From the NCBI GenBank assembly GCA_946886365.1, contig CAMPIM010000077.1, forward strand, positions 1-17,956: DNA of 17,956 nucleotides, in the 5' to 3' direction. Made by a program: the position numbers and the translations under genes. Below are positions 14,200-17,956 of this stretch, piece by piece (the first letter of the stretch is position 1; each line of letters starts with the position of its first letter). A model generated the notes under the pieces. That model was not told where the DNA came from. It did no database searches and saw only the letters and a list, made by a program, of their open reading frames with translations. The DNA is from an uncultured Novosphingobium sp. (GTDB lineage Bacteria > Pseudomonadota > Alphaproteobacteria > Sphingomonadales > Sphingomonadaceae).

Positions 14200-17100
14200 T
14201 GTTCCATTCGGGTCCCCAAAATTCACCGGATCGTTTGCGACGTAAGCGTAGAGATTGATCTGGTCGTCGTATCCGATGGGGTCGGTTTGCAGGAAGCGGC
14301 CAAGGGTGGGCGAGTAGATGCGGGCCTTGTAGTAGTACATGCCAAGCTCGGGGATCCAGGCCTGGCCGGTGTACTGGAAGCGGCCCTGGTTGGCAGCGCC
14401 GGGGATGCCGTACTCGTCATAGTTGTTGGCGGCGCGCAGCGTGCCGTCGTTGTGGAAGAGGCCGGCGATCGAGCCGCGCTCGTCGGGCATCAAAAAGGTG
14501 CGCGCTGCCGTTCCGACCGCGGTGCCGTCATATTGGACGACCGGATCGTCGACATTGTCGGAGTGGACGTAGCGGCGGGCGAGCGTGCCGGCTGAGTCAT
14601 ATTCGGCGACAAGCTCGTCGCCGTCGTAGAGGAAGCGGGTGTCGGTGGTGGTGCCGGTCACCTGCCACAGCCGGCCCATCGGGTCGTAGACGAGGCCGGC
14701 GGTAGTGCCACCGGATGCGCTGACCAGGCGGTTCTCGATATCGTAGAGATAGCTGGTCGAGCCGTCCGAGGTGAGGTTGCCGTTTGCGTCATAGGTAAAG
14801 CTCGCCGGACCCGCCGCGGTATATTGGTTGAGGCCGTTAGTGGTGTAGGCCCGGGTAAGCGCGACCGCGCCGGACCAGCTATAGCTATCGTTGCTGCGCG
14901 ACTGGCTGACGATCTGGCTGGCCGGATTAAAGCCCTGGCCAATGGTAAGGTCATTGGCGGTGCCGGTGGCGTCATTGGTGAGGCCGCTGAGGCGCCCGAT
15001 CGCATCGAAGGTGAAGTCGGTGTTGAAGGCATTGCCGCTGGTTGAGCGCTGCAGCGTATCGATCAGCCCGCGGCTGTCGAAAGTTGCCTGCAACAGCTGG
15101 GCGGCTCCGACCTGGCTGGTGCCTTCATAGAGGTTGGCGAGCCGGCCAAGGCCGTCACGAGTATAGGTGAATTTCTGCCCATCGTCGTGGGTGAGCTCGA
15201 GCCGCTTGCCCTCCTTGTTATAAGCATAGGACAGCGTCTTGCTGAGGCTCCCCATGGTAATGGTCGACGAAGTCAGCTCATCAAAGCCATTATAGGCATT
15301 GGTGATGCCGTCGCCCGACAGGCTGTCGAAGCGGGCCTTGGTCATCTTACCCTGGACATCATAATCATAATAGACATCGCGGCTCTGGGCCGCGCTGAGG
15401 TCGCCCCTCGACGGCACGGTCTTGATCGTCATCCGGTCGAGCGCGTCGTAGCTGTACGTCAGCGTCGAGCCGTCGCGCTTCCTCAAGCTCGTCCGGTTGC
15501 CATTGGCGTCATAGCCATATTGCTCATAGTCAGACGCATTGACCGAGCCCGCAGTGGAAAGGGCTGTAGCCAGGGTTGCATCGTTGAATGCAGCCGGCTT
15601 TGTAGTCGACGGAAATACCCATTTCTGCCGCCGGTCGAAGCCATCATAGACGAACTGCGCACGGTTTCCGTTGGCGTCGATTGAGTATTGGCGCTTGCCA
15701 TTGGTTGTGTAGCTATAGGTCGCTTCGGCCGCCTCGACCGACGTCCCAACCCCCTTTCGTACCTGCAGGAGTTCGCCAGCATTGTTGTAAACACTCTTGC
15801 TAATTCTATCGGGTCCCGCGCTGCCCTGAGTTCCCAGGGCGCAGGCGCCACCGGCGGCGGGCAGCGCGGCAAGATTCATGCGGATGGTGGTGCATTGGGG
15901 GAGTCCCCGATCCAGGAACGAACGGTCCGTTACGGCGTAATTCGTGCCGCCCGACGAACGAGCTTCTCGAACCGGGTTGCGCTTGGTGTCATAGGTCGTG
16001 TCACTGCGCTCGAACACGACGAGATTCGTGTCGCTGGAACTCGTCAGCGTACCCATTTCGACAGCGACGACCTTATCGTCACTGTCTCGATAGGTGAGGC
16101 GCTTGGCAATGTGCAGGCCATTTGGGCCGAGGGCACCAATTTCCCAAGTTTTCCGACCGGCGGTGTCATAACGAAAATATTGAGTGTCGCCGCTTCCGCT
16201 CAGCGGACCGTCAATCGATAGCACCCGACCGGCTGCATCATAAGCGGTTACCGTCGTGCGGGTTTCGCCATCGGCCGGACTGACCTCCGACACCACGGTC
16301 GGCAGGTAGGTATCTCCGAGGTAAGCGTAAGTCGTGTAGGGTTCATCGGTTACGCAGGTTGCCGTGTCACTCGCCATCACCCCGCAGACGCGAACCTTCG
16401 TCTTACGGTAGAGCGTTTGATATCCGAGGATGCCTCCCAAAGGTCCATAGATTGGGTAAGGTGTCTGGTGGGCTTCATATTCGATTTCGGTCCTCTTGCG
16501 CACGCCGGACTGGTCGGCCGGATCGAGCTGGCGCTCCAATAGGCCGGTGGCAGCGTTGAAAACAAAGTCGGTCTGATTACCCTTCGCATCGCGATACCAA
16601 ACAGGCCGCCAATTGGCGTAGCTGGCTTCCTGAACCAGATCAGCTAATCCCGATCCCAACTTGGCCTTGTCAGTCTGCTTGATGACATTGCCGGCCAGAT
16701 CATATTCAAAGTTTACGCTGTTCCCTTCGGGATAGGTGATACCAGTCAACTGATGACCCGACACGGCAAACGATCCATAGGTAAAATTGGTCTGCCGATT
16801 AAGCTCGTCCTTGCTGCTCTTGACGTACTCAGTGACATAGCGCGGGTTGGCGCCCGAGCCCTTATCCCAAACCTGGATCCCATATGTCCTGCTGTATCCG
16901 TCCGGGCCGGTGACCTGAACGGAATCATACTTGTAGGATTTGAGCGCACCGTTGATGTATTGTGAGGCGACGCCGCTGTAGCCGTAAGTCCAGCCGGTGC
17001 CGTCTTTGCTGACGGTTTGGGTCAAGAACGCATTGGTCGGATGGGCGGTATAGGCAAGGGCAGCTCCGCTTTCGCCCGGAAGCGTCAGTGTATCATTCGT

Positions 17101-17889
17101 CAACCACGGACTGCTGAATCCATATTGTCCGCAATCTAGCCCGCAGACCCACGTCCTGCCGGCAAGATCCGCGACCTGAGCCGCGGCATTCGCATATTCC
17201 AGTTTTGCAAGCGGGGTTGTAGGATCCGCGTTGGCGTAGATCGCTGCTGTCTTTACTCTTGTCCAATTCGATCCGGCATCGACATAGTCGAGCTTAAGAT
17301 AATATCCGGTACTACTCTGAACTTTGATAACCCTCTTGCTCGATCCGACCGTTTCATAATCGAATGTCAGTCGTTCACCGTCGGGATAGCTGACCGATGA
17401 AGCATAATATTCCGTGTATTTTATTCCTTGGTAATCATAATTGATGCCTTCAACACCAAAAGAATAGTGCACCTTTGTCTTTTCTTGAGTGAAGCTTCCT
17501 GGGCCGATTACCGTTGCGGCAAAGCTGGAATGCGAGTTGCCGGGTGTGCAAACCCCGTCCTGGCATTCAAAATTCTCGGAGCGATCACCACCATAATGTA
17601 CGGCATAGTAGCCGTTCTTAGATGTGATATTCCGCTGACCTTCCATGTACATCAGAAAGTCTGATGCCCGGGTGTAGGTCAAACGTGGAGCTGCCGGGAT
17701 CGAAAGCCCGGGACGCTGGCTCATGACCTTTCCAGTGAGAAGATTCAGCCCATTCGGATCGTTTGTGACCTCCGGTGGAGTGATGACCTTGGGAAGCTCT
17801 TGAGCGATTGCGTTGGAGGGGGCGACTCCTGCGATGACCAAAGCAGTCGCGGTTGCGACAGTCTTTGTCCATGCTTCGGCCCGTGACAT
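13639..17889 (-). CDS. Sec-signalled RHS/YD-repeat protein with zinc-protease tip (RHS2)
   Basis: Complete 1416-residue RHS protein. ATG 17889 is preferred over in-frame ATG 17952 because GGAGAGGG stands just before it and the signal peptide then begins properly: basic start, hydrophobic stretch, AIA before Gln30. YD repeats fill residues 30 to about 1130. The core has GRFQYTGQAW, KARIYSPTLGRF, QTDPIGY and ends NDPVNFGDPNGT at residue 1230. Residues 1231-1416 form the tip, with HEIGHTFG at 1359-1366. The body is paralogous to RHS1, for example YDEYGIPG and the whole core. No PAAR domain is present. The gene faces RHS1 across the T4SS operon and is followed, with overlap, by a lipoprotein gene. 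A contact-dependent or secreted toxin is the likely role. Toxicity and export route are inferred. Confidence 0.9.
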   Translation of the reverse strand: MSRAEAWTKTVATATALVIAGVAPSNAIAQELPKVITPPEVTNDPNGLNLLTGKVMSQRPGLSIPAAPRLTYTRASDFLMYMEGQRNITSKNGYYAVHYGGDRSENFECQDGVCTPGNSHSSFAATVIGPGSFTQEKTKVHYSFGVEGINYDYQGIKYTEYYASSVSYPDGERLTFDYETVGSSKRVIKVQSSTGYYLKLDYVDAGSNWTRVKTAAIYANADPTTPLAKLEYANAAAQVADLAGRTWVCGLDCGQYGFSSPWLTNDTLTLPGESGAALAYTAHPTNAFLTQTVSKDGTGWTYGYSGVASQYINGALKSYKYDSVQVTGPDGYSRTYGIQVWDKGSGANPRYVTEYVKSSKDELNRQTNFTYGSFAVSGHQLTGITYPEGNSVNFEYDLAGNVIKQTDKAKLGSGLADLVQEASYANWRPVWYRDAKGNQTDFVFNAATGLLERQLDPADQSGVRKRTEIEYEAHQTPYPIYGPLGGILGYQTLYRKTKVRVCGVMASDTATCVTDEPYTTYAYLGDTYLPTVVSEVSPADGETRTTVTAYDAAGRVLSIDGPLSGSGDTQYFRYDTAGRKTWEIGALGPNGLHIAKRLTYRDSDDKVVAVEMGTLTSSSDTNLVVFERSDTTYDTKRNPVREARSSGGTNYAVTDRSFLDRGLPQCTTIRMNLAALPAAGGACALGTQGSAGPDRISKSVYNNAGELLQVRKGVGTSVEAAEATYSYTTNGKRQYSIDANGNRAQFVYDGFDRRQKWVFPSTTKPAAFNDATLATALSTAGSVNASDYEQYGYDANGNRTSLRKRDGSTLTYSYDALDRMTIKTVPSRGDLSAAQSRDVYYDYDVQGKMTKARFDSLSGDGITNAYNGFDELTSSTITMGSLSKTLSYAYNKEGKRLELTHDDGQKFTYTRDGLGRLANLYEGTSQVGAAQLLQATFDSRGLIDTLQRSTSGNAFNTDFTFDAIGRLSGLTNDATGTANDLTIGQGFNPASQIVSQSRSNDSYSWSGAVALTRAYTTNGLNQYTAAGPASFTYDANGNLTSDGSTSYLYDIENRLVSASGGTTAGLVYDPMGRLWQVTGTTTDTRFLYDGDELVAEYDSAGTLARRYVHSDNVDDPVVQYDGTAVGTAARTFLMPDERGSIAGLFHNDGTLRAANNYDEYGIPGAANQGRFQYTGQAWIPELGMYYYKARIYSPTLGRFLQTDPIGYDDQINLYAYVANDPVNFGDPNGTCKNRDSEGECLVTNTIGERGKSAANELQSRLRERDKEIRQLDPAGVNQVKDSDGNVVGSYTNGQLQQAWINQDWQITDNQNFAGLGATEPGLSRLTPDAVNQWGGLADATKGGLTGMTRSEGVGLLIDHEIGHTFGPGLLAAQQNPAIRMPLDRFVPNPAAERAANRQSRSTSGNPNACRMNTYRC
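14309..14333. repeat. RHS2 core copy of a 25-bp exact direct repeat
   Basis: These 25 bases, encoding the YKARIYSP part of the RHS2 core on the minus strand, are repeated exactly at 12584-12608, about 1.7 kb to the left and in the same orientation. See the RHS relic entry. Confidence 0.85.
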
Positions 17890-17890
17890 G

Positions 17891-17898
17891 CCCTCTCC
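17891..17898 (-). promoter_or_regulatory. Ribosome binding site that fixes the RHS2 start
   Basis: On the minus strand GGAGAGGG occupies 17898-17891 and is followed, after one base, by ATG 17889; its GGAG core is five bases from the start. No comparable site can be judged for the more upstream ATG 17952, which lies at the window edge. Confidence 0.6.
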
Positions 17899-17956
17899 AA
17901 CTGGGAACTGACGCTGCTGCACCGCCTGAGATGGGTGAATGCGCATGGTCATTAGC

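Noticed and set aside
14056..15684. Several plus-strand open frames opposite RHS2
   Set aside because: Their translations are low-complexity, Ala/Val/Gly/Arg-rich mirrors of the YD repeats, without ribosome sites or known domains.
1..17956. CRISPR arrays, tRNA or rRNA genes, insertion sequences
   Set aside because: No regularly spaced direct repeats at DNA level, no cloverleaf candidate, no transposase or matching terminal inverted repeats were noticed. The periodicity of the RHS genes is at protein level only.

Overview
The window looks like chromosomal or large-replicon accessory DNA from an alphaproteobacterium, most likely a sphingomonad (Sphingomonadales). The reasons are the GC-rich backbone (39 of 60 bases in each of three lines counted by hand), the character of the VirB proteins, and the style of the two long Sec-signalled YD-repeat proteins. 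The order assignment is inference from protein character, not from a marker gene.

Layout, left to right. (1) 38-4234, plus strand: a complete RHS/YD-repeat protein with a signal peptide, a conserved RHS core and a variable C-terminal tip. It is followed at once (TAATG overlap) by a small three-helix membrane protein, a candidate immunity protein. (2) 4504-4836: an intergenic region with four copies of TTGGAAT, one of them inverted, ahead of the secretion operon. (3) 4837-12579, plus strand: a tight type IV secretion (T4SS) operon, virB2-virB3-virB4-virB6-virB8-virB9-virB10-virB11 plus a second virB2-like gene. The six junctions from virB4 onward overlap by 1 or 4 bases. (4) 12563-13156: AT-rich debris holding a relic of an RHS core, small inverted repeats and a probable frameshifted pseudogene. 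(5) 13157-17889, minus strand: a second complete Sec-signalled RHS protein whose tip carries an HEIGH zinc-protease motif, followed by an overlapping lipoprotein gene (candidate immunity protein).

How the parts may work together. The T4SS has two ATPases (VirB4, VirB11), inner-membrane parts (VirB3, VirB6, VirB8, VirB10), a very short VirB9 and two pilin-like proteins. No virB1, virB5, virB7, virD4 or relaxase is visible. Apart from VirB7, this is the gene set of the Bordetella Ptl system, which exports a toxin first delivered to the periplasm by Sec. Here the operon lies between two inward-facing RHS genes, both with signal peptides and both with a candidate membrane or periplasmic immunity gene. 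The main hypothesis is therefore a Ptl-like T4SS that exports Sec-delivered RHS polymorphic toxins. Nothing in the sequence proves the functional link; it rests on position, signal peptides and gene content.

The locus also shows tip turnover. Base composition drops sharply inside the RHS1 core just before its tip, a 25-bp piece identical to the same core segment of RHS2 is stranded at the end of the T4SS operon, and the two RHS genes form long inverted homologous arms around the operon.
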